DNA from: RBG-16-66-20 sp038040245
GTDB taxonomy: Bacteria > Pseudomonadota > Gammaproteobacteria > Burkholderiales > SG8-39
Assembly (NCBI GenBank): GCA_038040245.1
Contig: JBBPIU010000050.1
Span: 1-22,297 of the forward strand
DNA: 22,297 nt
Reading direction: 5' to 3'
The translations under genes and the position numbers were made by a program. Every line of letters starts with the position of its first letter. Within the stretch, counting starts at the first letter, position 1. Shown piece by piece: positions 1-6,736 of the stretch. The notes beneath the pieces were generated by a model, which was not told the origin of the DNA, did no database searches, and saw only the letters and a list, made by a program, of their open reading frames with translations.

Positions 1-708
1 GCGATCGCGACACTGCCGCCACCGTGTACGAAGTGCGGCGGCACGGTGCAGGAGAACTACCGCAAGTTCCAGTGCCAGAAGAGCGACTTCTCGCTCTGGA
101 AGGTAATCTCCGGGCGGGAGTGGGACCCGGAAGAAGTTGCCATATTGTTTGGCAAGCGCTTCGTCGGGCCGCTCAGCGGATTTCGCAGCCGCCAGGGGAA
201 ACCGTTTTCAGCAGGCTTGAAGCTGACCGATGATTTCCGGATCGAGTTCGATTTTGGCCAGAGCGCCGGTTCGGACAGCAATGAACCAGTCGATTTCAGT
301 GGCCAGGAAGCACTTGGTTCCTGCCCCAAGTGCGGTGCGCGTGTATTCGAAAACGGCGTCTCGTATATTTGCGAGAAGTCCGTCGGTCCGCAGCGCAGCT
401 GCGACTTCCGTTCCGGCCGCATGATCCTGCAGCAGCCGGTCGAGCGCGCCCAGATGCAAAAACTCCTCGCCACCGGGCGCACCGATCTGCTGACCGGGTT
501 CATGTCGAAGAAGAACCGGAAGTTCAAGGCCTTCCTGGTGAAGACGCCCCAGGGAAAAATCGGCTTCGAATTCCTGCCGCGCGCGGAAAAGCCAGGCAAG
601 CCGCCCGCAACGAAAGAACCGGCGGCAGAAAAACCCGCTGCCGTGAAACCATTGAAGAAGAAGGCGGCAAAAAAAGCGCCGGCCAAGAAGAAGCGCGCTG
701 CTAGCTAG
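1..708 (+). CDS. topB: DNA topoisomerase III, C-terminal part (5' end outside window)
   Basis: The frame is open from base 1, so the gene begins upstream; 235 codons are visible before the TAG at 706-708. What remains is the tail of a type IA topoisomerase, which relaxes or decatenates DNA by single-strand passage; the catalytic core is not in the window. Two zinc-ribbon-like repeats are seen: CTKCGG near residue 9 with a later Cys at about 25, and CPKCGARV near residue 105 with a further Cys in YICEKS. Between them, the segment with KSDFSLWK, GREW and GPLSGFRSRQGKPFSAGLKL matches the C-terminal repeat of bacterial topoisomerases. The last 40 residues are a Lys/Ala/Pro-rich basic tail, common in these enzymes and probably DNA-binding. 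The gene converges on gyrB, overlapping it by 4 bp. TopA cannot be fully excluded from the tail alone, but topB is more likely. Confidence 0.82.
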   Translation, partial: AIATLPPPCTKCGGTVQENYRKFQCQKSDFSLWKVISGREWDPEEVAILFGKRFVGPLSGFRSRQGKPFSAGLKLTDDFRIEFDFGQSAGSDSNEPVDFSGQEALGSCPKCGARVFENGVSYICEKSVGPQRSCDFRSGRMILQQPVERAQMQKLLATGRTDLLTGFMSKKNRKFKAFLVKTPQGKIGFEFLPRAEKPGKPPATKEPAAEKPAAVKPLKKKAAKKAPAKKKRAAS

Positions 709-3125
709 ACGTCCAGATTCCTGACGCCGAGCGCGTTCGACTCGATGAACGCGCGGCGCGGCTCGACCTCGTCGCCCATCAGCATGGTGAATATCTCGTC
801 GGCGGCGATGCCGTCGTCGATCTGCACGCGCAGCAGGCGCCGCACCGTCGGGTCCATGGTGGTTTCCCAGAGCTGCGACGGGTTCATCTCCCCCAGCCCC
901 TTGTAGCGCTGCAGGCTCATCGATTTCTGCACCTCGGCCAGCAGCCAGCGCATGGCGTCGCCGAAATCCTTGACCGGGTACTTCTTCTCGCCGCGTTGCA
1001 CGTAGGCGCCGACACCGACCAGCCCCCGCAGCATCTCCGCCGTCTGCCGGATCTGGGCATAGTCCCCGGAATGCACGAATTCCGAGTCGATCGTAGTCAC
1101 TCGCACATTGCCGTGTCGCGTGCGCTCGATGCGCGCCTGATAACGCTCCGTCTTGGGTTCGAAATGGGCCGATACGCGAATCCCGCTCCCGGGCAACGCG
1201 GCAGCCAGCGCCTCGGCTGAGGCCTGGGCCGTTTCGCGACGTCCGAGGTCGACCTGCACGCCGCGCAACATGGCCAGCAGGACATCGCGGTCGATCCAGC
1301 GTGAGACGCGGTCGATGACCGCCTCGGCGAGCAGATACGCCTTGGCGAGTTCGGCCAGCGTGTCGCCGGTGATCGATTCGCGCCGCGCCGCCGGATACAG
1401 CGCCGCGTCGACCAGCGCCTGGCGCAGCATGAACTCGTTCAGCTCGTGCTCGTCCTTGAGGTAGCGCTCGTCCTTGCCGAGCTTGGCCTTGTAAAGCGGC
1501 GGCTGCGCGATGTAAATATGGCCGCGCTCGACCAGCTCCGGCATCTGCCGGTAGAAAAACGTCAGCAGCAGGGTGCGGATATGAGAGCCGTCTACGTCCG
1601 CGTCGGTCATGACAATGATGCGGTGGTAACGCAGTTTTTCAGGGTTGTACTCTTCCTTGCCGATGCCGCAGCCGAGCGCGGTAATCAGCGTCGCAATTTC
1701 GGCCGAGCCGAGCAGCTTGTCGAAGCGCGCCTTCTCGACATTCAGGATCTTGCCCTTCAACGGCAGGATCGCCTGGAATTTGCGGTCGCGGCCCTGCTTC
1801 GCCGAACCGCCGGCCGAATCTCCCTCGACCAGATAGAGCTCGCATTTCGCCGGATCCTTCTCCTGGCAATCGGCGAGCTTGCCGGGCAATCCCAGGCCGT
1901 CGAGCACGCCCTTGCGCCGCGTCATCTCGCGCGCTTTGCGCGCCGCTTCCCGCGCGCGCGCCGCATCGACGATCTTGGCGGTAATGACGCGCGCATCCGC
2001 CGGCCGCTCTTCCAGGAACTCGCGCAGCTTTTCGGCGACCACTTCCTCGACCACCGGCCGCACCTCGGAGGAAACCAGCTTTTCCTTGGTCTGGGAGGAA
2101 AACTTCGGCTCGGGCACTTTTATCGACAGAACGCAGGCCAGGCCCTCGCGCATGTCATCGCCGGTGGTCTCCACCTTGGCTTTCTTGGCGAGTTCGTGCT
2201 CTTCGATGTACTTGTTAAGAACGCGCGTCATCGCCGCGCGCAGTCCGGTGAGGTGCGTGCCGCCGTCCTTCTGCGGAATGTTGTTGGTGAAGCACAGCAC
2301 GCTCTCCTGGTAGGAGTCGTTCCACTGCATCGCCACATCGACGATGATGCCGTCCTTTTCCCCCTGCCCCTGGAACACGGTCGGGTGGAGCACGCTCTTG
2401 GACCGGTTCATGTACTCGACAAACCCCTGCACGCCGCCGGCGAAGGCGAAGTTCTCCTGCTTGCCGGCGCGCTGGTCCACCAGCATGATCTTGACGCCGT
2501 TGTTCAGGAAGGAGAGTTCGCGCAGGCGGCGCGCCAGAATGTCGTAGTGGTAGTCGACGACGCCGAAAATGCTCCGCGAAGCGAGGAAGTGCACTTCCGT
2601 TCCGCGCTTCTCGGTGGTCCCGGTGACGCGCAGCGGGCCGGTCGCAGCACCGTCGGCGAACTCCATCTGGTGCACCTTGCCGTCGCGCCAGATGGTGAGC
2701 CGCAGCCATCCCGACAGCGCGTTTACCACCGAGACGCCGACCCCGTGGAGGCCACCGGCTACCTTGTAGGAATTGGAGTCGAACTTGCCGCCGGCATGCA
2801 GTTCCGTCATCACGATCTCGGCGGCGGAGCGCTTGAGCTCATCGTCTTCCTTGATGCCGGTCGGGATGCCGCGGCCGTTGTCCAGCACCGACACGGAGTT
2901 GTCGGTGTGGATGGTCAGCACGATCTCGTCGCAGTAGCCGGCGAGCGCCTCGTCCACCGCGTTGTCGACCACCTCGAACACCATGTGGTGCATCCCGGTG
3001 CCGTCGGAGGTGTCTCCGATGTACATCCCGGGGCGCTTGCGCACCGCCTCCAGGCCCTTCAGGACCTTGATGCTGTCGGCTTCGTAGCCGTTCGGGTCAG
3101 GCGCTTGCTTGTCGGCTTCACCCAC
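705..3125 (-). CDS. gyrB: DNA gyrase subunit B
   Basis: ATPase and Toprim subunit of gyrase, which with GyrA (not in the window) introduces negative supercoils. I place the start at a GTG (3125-3123), 2 bp after the dnaN stop and preceded by a GAGGA ribosome site inside the end of dnaN; this gives 806 residues, the usual proteobacterial length (E. coli 804). A start at 3218 would add 31 residues that do not look like GyrB and would lie inside dnaN. Visible motifs: EVVDNAVDE (about 51-59) and GRGIP (84-88) of the GHKL ATP site, GGLHGVGVSVVNALS, Toprim EGDSAGG (434-440) and DADVDGSH (508-515), and the C-terminal QRYKGLGEMNPSQLWETTMD. A proteobacterial-type insertion lies between the Toprim halves and the tail. 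It is the last gene of the dnaA-dnaN-gyrB run and is probably cotranslated with dnaN. Confidence 0.97.
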   Translation of the reverse strand: MGEADKQAPDPNGYEADSIKVLKGLEAVRKRPGMYIGDTSDGTGMHHMVFEVVDNAVDEALAGYCDEIVLTIHTDNSVSVLDNGRGIPTGIKEDDELKRSAAEIVMTELHAGGKFDSNSYKVAGGLHGVGVSVVNALSGWLRLTIWRDGKVHQMEFADGAATGPLRVTGTTEKRGTEVHFLASRSIFGVVDYHYDILARRLRELSFLNNGVKIMLVDQRAGKQENFAFAGGVQGFVEYMNRSKSVLHPTVFQGQGEKDGIIVDVAMQWNDSYQESVLCFTNNIPQKDGGTHLTGLRAAMTRVLNKYIEEHELAKKAKVETTGDDMREGLACVLSIKVPEPKFSSQTKEKLVSSEVRPVVEEVVAEKLREFLEERPADARVITAKIVDAARAREAARKAREMTRRKGVLDGLGLPGKLADCQEKDPAKCELYLVEGDSAGGSAKQGRDRKFQAILPLKGKILNVEKARFDKLLGSAEIATLITALGCGIGKEEYNPEKLRYHRIIVMTDADVDGSHIRTLLLTFFYRQMPELVERGHIYIAQPPLYKAKLGKDERYLKDEHELNEFMLRQALVDAALYPAARRESITGDTLAELAKAYLLAEAVIDRVSRWIDRDVLLAMLRGVQVDLGRRETAQASAEALAAALPGSGIRVSAHFEPKTERYQARIERTRHGNVRVTTIDSEFVHSGDYAQIRQTAEMLRGLVGVGAYVQRGEKKYPVKDFGDAMRWLLAEVQKSMSLQRYKGLGEMNPSQLWETTMDPTVRRLLRVQIDDGIAADEIFTMLMGDEVEPRRAFIESNALGVRNLDV

Positions 3126-3127
3126 CT

Positions 3128-4234
3128 CTATATCCTCATCGGCATGACGACGTACCTGAAATCGGCCTCGGACGGGAAACTCAACAACGCGCTGGAGGCA
3201 GCATCGCCGAACCTGCATTCGACCTCGCTGCCGGCGACATTGTTCAATACATCGAGCAGATAATTGACGTTGAAACCGATGTCGAGCGCATCGCCCGTGT
3301 AGCCGACCTCGAGCGTCTCCTCCGCCTCTTCCTGCTCGGTATTGGAGGAGATGATCTTCAGGCTGCCGTCGGTCAGAACCCAGCGCACGCCGCGGAACTT
3401 CTCGTTCGACAGGATTGCGGCGCGCAGCAGGGCCTGGCGCAGCACTTCACGGCCGATCGAGAGCTGGTTTTTGTGCCCCACCGGAATCACCCGTGTGTAA
3501 TCCGGAAACTTGCCGTCAACGAGTTTCGAAACCAGTTCCACCGTGCCGAAGGCGAAGGACGCCTGGGTTGTTGAAAGCTCGATCCGGACTTCGGCATCGC
3601 TGTCGGACAGGAGTTTTCCGAGTTCGAGAACGGTCTTGCGCGGCACGATCACTTCCTGCCGCGGCAATTTGGTATCGAGTGACATCGACGCGAACGCCAG
3701 CCGGTGGCCGTCGGTCGCGATCAACTTCAGCGTCTTGTCCTCGACCACCATCAACAGGCCGTTCAGGTAGTAACGGATGTCCTGCTGCGCCATCGAATAC
3801 TGCACCAGGCCGAGGAGCCTGCGCAATTCCTTCTGCTGCAGCGAGAAACGCGCGACGTCGCCGGCCGGCTTCGCCAAGCGCGGAAAATCCTCCGCCGGCA
3901 GTGTCTGCAGAATGAACTTGCTCTTGCCCGCCTTGACCAGCAGCCTCTTGTCCTGCTGCTGCAGCGTGACTTCCGCGCTTTCGGGCAGCGCCCTGAGGAT
4001 GTCCACCAGCTTGCGCGCACCCACGGTTACCGAACGCGCCTCGCCGGAAGGCTCGACCGTGCCACGGGAAGTGATCTGTATTTCAATGTCGGTTGCGAGA
4101 AACGAAAGCGCGCCGGCGCCGCGTTCGATGAGAACGTTGGAAAGGATCGGCAACGTATGGCGCCGTTCGATGATGCCACTGACGGCCGATAGCGGGCCGA
4201 GCAGTTCGTCTCGTTTGGCTTTGACAAGGACCAT
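3128..4234 (-). CDS. dnaN: DNA polymerase III beta subunit (sliding clamp)
   Basis: Ring-shaped homodimeric clamp that tethers polymerase III and other enzymes to DNA. The 368-residue length is that of the family (366-368). Recognisable stretches are HTLPILSNVLI (26-36), LATDIEIQI (46-54), ATDGHRLA (173-180) and the C-terminal VVMPMRI, which belongs to the region forming the partner-binding pocket. The ATG at 4234 is followed by MVLVKAKRDELL, the normal start of the family; the ribosome site is only a purine-rich AAGAAAGAA. The gene lies downstream of dnaA with a 215-bp gap holding the candidate origin, and its TAG ends 2 bp before the gyrB GTG. recF, which separates dnaN and gyrB in many gammaproteobacteria, is absent here. 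Confidence 0.97.
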   Translation of the reverse strand: MVLVKAKRDELLGPLSAVSGIIERRHTLPILSNVLIERGAGALSFLATDIEIQITSRGTVEPSGEARSVTVGARKLVDILRALPESAEVTLQQQDKRLLVKAGKSKFILQTLPAEDFPRLAKPAGDVARFSLQQKELRRLLGLVQYSMAQQDIRYYLNGLLMVVEDKTLKLIATDGHRLAFASMSLDTKLPRQEVIVPRKTVLELGKLLSDSDAEVRIELSTTQASFAFGTVELVSKLVDGKFPDYTRVIPVGHKNQLSIGREVLRQALLRAAILSNEKFRGVRWVLTDGSLKIISSNTEQEEAEETLEVGYTGDALDIGFNVNYLLDVLNNVAGSEVECRFGDAASSALLSFPSEADFRYVVMPMRI

Positions 4235-4348
4235 TGTTGTTCTTTCTTTTCTTTATAAATACCTAGTAACAACTAATAGAGCAGCCATGATTCCTGTATA
4301 AGCCGGAAATTCCGTTTGCAACCCGGGGCTTGGCTGCCTGGCAGGCCG

Positions 4349-4384
4349 TGTGCAAGCTGTGCGGAAAGCTGTGCACCGTTGTGC
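4349..4384 (+). repeat. Four phased TGTGC direct repeats
   Basis: TGTGC occurs at 4349, 4358, 4370 and 4380, roughly one helical turn apart, so all copies lie on about the same DNA face. TGTGC resembles the left half of the reverse DnaA box (TGTGGATAA) but the right halves diverge. They may be weak DnaA sites; this is inferred only from position and spacing. Confidence 0.45.
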
Positions 4385-4415
4385 AGCGTTTCGGCGCCAA
4401 TCCCGCAACGGGGTC

Positions 4416-4424
4416 TTATCCACA
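4416..4424 (+). promoter_or_regulatory. DnaA box, perfect TTATCCACA
   Basis: An exact match to the high-affinity DnaA recognition sequence, 26 bp beyond the dnaA stop codon in the dnaA-dnaN gap. It is the strongest single argument for placing the origin here. Confidence 0.8.
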
Positions 4425-4449
4425 AACTGTCCTATTCATTTGCACAGCT

Positions 4450-5790
4450 TCACCCCTTGAGCACCTGTTCAAGAAGATGGTAATCCCGGTTCAGACCGAT
4501 ATCCTTCTTGCGCAGCGAGGCAATCGTGCGGCAGGCGTGCAGCACGGTGGTGTGATCGCGATTGCCGAAAGCCTCGCCGATCTCCGGCAGGCTCATCTGG
4601 GTGAGATCCTTGGCGAGCGCCATCGCTACCTGCCGTGGCCGGGCGATATTCCGGTTGCGGCGCTTGGAGTGCATGTCGGAAATTTTGATCTTGAAGTACT
4701 CCGCCACCGTCTTCTGTATTCCCTCGACGTTGATCTGGCGGTTCGCCACGTGAAGGATGTCGCGCAGCGCCTCGCGCGCGAGTTCCAGTGACAGTTCACG
4801 GCCCGTGAAGCGGGAAAAAGCGAGCACTTTCTTCAATGCCCCTTCCAGTTCGCGTACGTTGGAGCGGATGTGTTTGGCAATGAAAAACGCGATGTCTTCG
4901 GCCAGATCCAGTGCATCGGCTTCGGCTTTTTTCAGCACGATCGCGACGCGCATCTCGAGCTCTGGCGGCTCGATCGCCACGGTCAGCCCCCAGCCGAAAC
5001 GCGAGATCAGGCGCTCCTGCATGCCGGCGATCTCCTTGGGGTAGGTATCGCAGGTGATCACGATCTGCTTGTGGGCTTCGACCAGCGCATTGAAGGCGTA
5101 GAAGAACTCCTCCTGGGTGCGGTCCTTGTTGGAGAAGAACTGGATGTCGTCAATCAGCAACAGGTCAAGCGAATGGTAGTAGCGCTTGAACTCTTCGAAG
5201 GATTTCTGCTGGTAGGCACGCACCACGTCGGTGACGTACTGCTCGGCGTGGATGTAGCGGACGCGCGCCTGCGGGCGCTCGCTGCACAAATGGTTGCCGA
5301 TCGCCTGCACCAGGTGCGTCTTGCCAAGGCCGACACCGCCGTAGATGAACAAAGGGTTGTACGAGATGCCCGGGTTCTCGGACACCTGCAGCGCAGCAGC
5401 CCGCGCCAGCTGATTGGCCTTGCCGGTGACGAAATTGTCGAAATTGAAGTTGCGGTTGAGCCGTGCGCGATCCGGCGGCACGGCCGCGGCGCCAAGGCGA
5501 TGGCCGACCGGCGCAGGCGTGCGCGGGGGAGTGTCGGCAGCCAAGCTGGGGGCGAGAACCAGCTTCACGTCGATCTCGCGGCCGCCCAATTCCGCGGCAA
5601 GGCGCACGATCCGGGCAAAGAAACGCTCGCGCACCAGCTCCAGCACGAACCGGTTGGGTGCGGTCAGGACCAGCATGCCGGAATCCGCCGCGCTCGACTC
5701 CGGCGACAGGGGGCGGATCCAGGTGCTGAACTGCTGCGCGGGCACTTCCTGCTCCAGTCGGCGCAGGCAAGCGTGCCAGAGATTGTGCAT
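4450..5790 (-). CDS. dnaA: Chromosomal replication initiator protein DnaA
   Basis: AAA+ ATPase that binds DnaA boxes and opens the origin. It has 446 residues. Domain I (1 to about 80) begins MHNLWHACLRRLEQEVPAQQF and contains the conserved FSTWIRPL. A short linker (about 82-112) explains why the protein is slightly shorter than the 467-residue E. coli DnaA. Domain III carries Walker A GGVGLGKTH (151-159), Walker B LLLIDDIQ (210-217) and the arginine-finger region RLISRF (260-265). Domain IV has the DNA-binding signature RDHTTVLHACRTI (411-423). The ATG at 5790 has AAGGAA about 12 bp upstream. A predicted promoter in the divergent gap has its -35 covered by a DnaA box, suggesting autoregulation. 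Confidence 0.98.
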   Translation of the reverse strand: MHNLWHACLRRLEQEVPAQQFSTWIRPLSPESSAADSGMLVLTAPNRFVLELVRERFFARIVRLAAELGGREIDVKLVLAPSLAADTPPRTPAPVGHRLGAAAVPPDRARLNRNFNFDNFVTGKANQLARAAALQVSENPGISYNPLFIYGGVGLGKTHLVQAIGNHLCSERPQARVRYIHAEQYVTDVVRAYQQKSFEEFKRYYHSLDLLLIDDIQFFSNKDRTQEEFFYAFNALVEAHKQIVITCDTYPKEIAGMQERLISRFGWGLTVAIEPPELEMRVAIVLKKAEADALDLAEDIAFFIAKHIRSNVRELEGALKKVLAFSRFTGRELSLELAREALRDILHVANRQINVEGIQKTVAEYFKIKISDMHSKRRNRNIARPRQVAMALAKDLTQMSLPEIGEAFGNRDHTTVLHACRTIASLRKKDIGLNRDYHLLEQVLKG

Positions 5791-5861
5791 CTTCGAGCGT
5801 ATTCCTTGCGCGCTGGGTTGGAGGCTTGCGCAGGCTTTTTTGAGTACGCCCGCGAGGTTTG

Positions 5862-5890
5862 ATTTTACCCTTTCCGAATCGCGTTATCCA
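5862..5890 (-). promoter_or_regulatory. Predicted dnaA promoter
   Basis: Reading leftwards: -35 TGGATA (5890-5885), a 17-bp spacer, and -10 TAAAAT (5867-5862), about 70 bp before the dnaA ATG. The -35 matches the consensus at 4 of 6 positions and the -10 at 5 of 6. The DnaA box at 5884-5892 covers the whole -35. Confidence 0.5.
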
Positions 5891-5892
5891 CA
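5884..5892 (+). promoter_or_regulatory. DnaA box, perfect TTATCCACA, in the dnaA-rpmH gap
   Basis: An exact DnaA recognition sequence about 95 bp upstream of dnaA. It overlaps the predicted dnaA -35 and lies 25 bp upstream of the rpmH -35. It could serve autorepression of dnaA, origin function, or both. Confidence 0.8.
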
Positions 5893-5916
5893 CGGCCGGC
5901 AACAAAAAAAGTAGAT

Positions 5917-5946
5917 TTGACAAGGCTTCAGCGCGCGGGCTCTAAT
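5917..5946 (+). promoter_or_regulatory. Predicted rpmH operon promoter
   Basis: A perfect -35 TTGACA (5917-5922), 18-bp spacer and -10 TCTAAT (5941-5946, 5 of 6 consensus). A run of seven A just upstream (5904-5910) sits where an UP element would lie. A strong promoter is expected for a ribosomal-protein gene; the ATG follows about 28 bp after the -10. Confidence 0.65.
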
Positions 5947-5974
5947 ACCGCCCTTTTTCCGATTGGGCAGGCCG

Positions 5975-6115
5975 ATGAAGCAGAAGCGCACCTACCAGCC
6001 ATCCAAGACGCGCCGCGCACGAACGCATGGCTTTCTCGTGCGTAGCCGCACGGCCAACGGGCGCGCGGTGCTGCGCGCGCGGCGGGCAAAGGGACGCAAG
6101 CGCTTGGCCGTGTAG
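5975..6115 (+). CDS. rpmH: 50S ribosomal protein L34
   Basis: A very small, strongly basic ribosomal protein of 46 residues. It starts MKQKRTYQPSKTRRARTHGF and ends RRAKGRKRLAV, the family signature. Most betaproteobacterial L34 proteins have 44 residues beginning MKRTYQPS; this one has two extra residues (QK) after the initiator Met. The ATG at 5975 has GGCAGG 4 bp upstream. It is the first gene of the rightward cluster with rnpA, yidD and yidC, the standard bacterial order beside dnaA. Confidence 0.96.
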   Translation: MKQKRTYQPSKTRRARTHGFLVRSRTANGRAVLRARRAKGRKRLAV

Positions 6116-6128
6116 GCCTGCGTCCGGC

Positions 6129-6494
6129 GTGCTGGGGAACTCCAAGCAGGCACGTCAGCCACGTTTCGGGCTCGGTGCGGAAAGGCGGCTCGCCAAGAAG
6201 GCCGATTTCGAGCGCCTGCTGCGCGAGGGATCGCGCAAGAGCCGGTCGGGTTATACGCTGTTCTTCCTGATGCGCGCAGAGGGTCCGCCGCGGCTCGGCA
6301 TCCTCATCTCACGCAAGCACGCGGCAAGGGCGACCGTGCGCAATGGAATCAAACGTTGTATCCGCGAGGCATTCCGGCTGGAGCAGGCGGCCTTGGGCGC
6401 CCTGGATGTGCTGGTGCGTCCGCCCTACGGGGCGAGGCCGGGCGCGGCAATGCTGATGCGACTGCGCGAGCTTTTCTCTGGATTGAGGCAATGA
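6129..6494 (+). CDS. rnpA: Ribonuclease P protein component
   Basis: Protein cofactor of RNase P, which removes the 5' leader of pre-tRNAs together with the RNA subunit (not in this window). The 121-residue product has the RNR motif as RNGIKRCIREAFRL (71-84), preceded by RLGILISRKHAARATV. The Arg after RNG, usual in RNRIKR, is replaced here by Ile-Lys spacing RNGIKR, a tolerated variant. I chose the GTG at 6129, 13 bp after rpmH, because the protein is then of family length. An in-frame ATG at 6027 would give 155 residues but lies inside rpmH in another frame. The ribosome site is weak, suggesting coupling to rpmH. The end overlaps yidD by 4 bp (ATGA). Confidence 0.92.
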   Translation: MLGNSKQARQPRFGLGAERRLAKKADFERLLREGSRKSRSGYTLFFLMRAEGPPRLGILISRKHAARATVRNGIKRCIREAFRLEQAALGALDVLVRPPYGARPGAAMLMRLRELFSGLRQ

Positions 6495-6736
6495 GCGTGA
6501 CACCGAAGGGCGTGCTGGGGGCGATGCTTCGTGCCTACCGGTATTTCATCAGTCCCCTGCTGCCGCCGGCATGCCGGTTCCATCCGAACTGCTCGGCCTA
6601 TGCCGAGCAGGCGCTGCAGGACTACGGCGCGCTGCGCGGCGGATGGTTGACGGCACGCCGCCTGTGCCGCTGCGGGCCATGGCACGCCGGCGGCTTTGAT
6701 CCGGTACCGGTAAACAGACATGAGGACAGGAAATAA
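6491..6736 (+). CDS. yidD: Membrane protein insertion efficiency factor YidD
   Basis: Small membrane-associated protein of 81 residues that aids YidC-dependent insertion of inner-membrane proteins. It shows the family pattern in order: RYFISPLLPPACRFHPNCSA (about 17-36) with three conserved Cys across the protein, then RLCRCGPWHAGGFDPVP near the end. An amphipathic N-terminal stretch probably contacts the membrane. The ATG overlaps the rnpA stop (ATGA), and its TAA shares one base with the yidC ATG, so translation of rnpA-yidD-yidC is probably coupled. Confidence 0.94.
   Translation: MSVTPKGVLGAMLRAYRYFISPLLPPACRFHPNCSAYAEQALQDYGALRGGWLTARRLCRCGPWHAGGFDPVPVNRHEDRK

Larger units (their letters stand above)
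4235..4449. other. dnaA-dnaN intergenic region, candidate replication origin
   Basis: This 215-bp gap has three parts. The dnaN-proximal end (4235-4280) is only about 24% GC by hand count, against well over 60% around it, and could be the unwinding element. A short GC-rich block follows (4320-4348). Then come four direct TGTGC repeats (starting at 4349, 4358, 4370 and 4380), spaced 9, 12 and 10 bp, and a perfect DnaA box at 4416-4424. The motif AAGCTGTGC occurs twice forwards (4354-4362, 4366-4374) and once inverted (4442-4450). The position and composition fit oriC, but one perfect box is few, and the dnaA-rpmH gap also has one. The origin call is inference. Confidence 0.55.

Noticed and set aside
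1446..3263. 605-codon open frame on the + strand opposite gyrB
   Set aside because: It is antisense to an unmistakable gyrB, has low-complexity His/Val/Leu/Arg-rich content and no recognisable domain. High-GC coding DNA often leaves the opposite strand open.
4742..4757. parS-like site (CACGTGAA core) inside dnaA
   Set aside because: Only about 11 of 16 positions match and the left arm is wrong; the bases encode conserved DnaA residues (HVAN), so chance is the simpler explanation.
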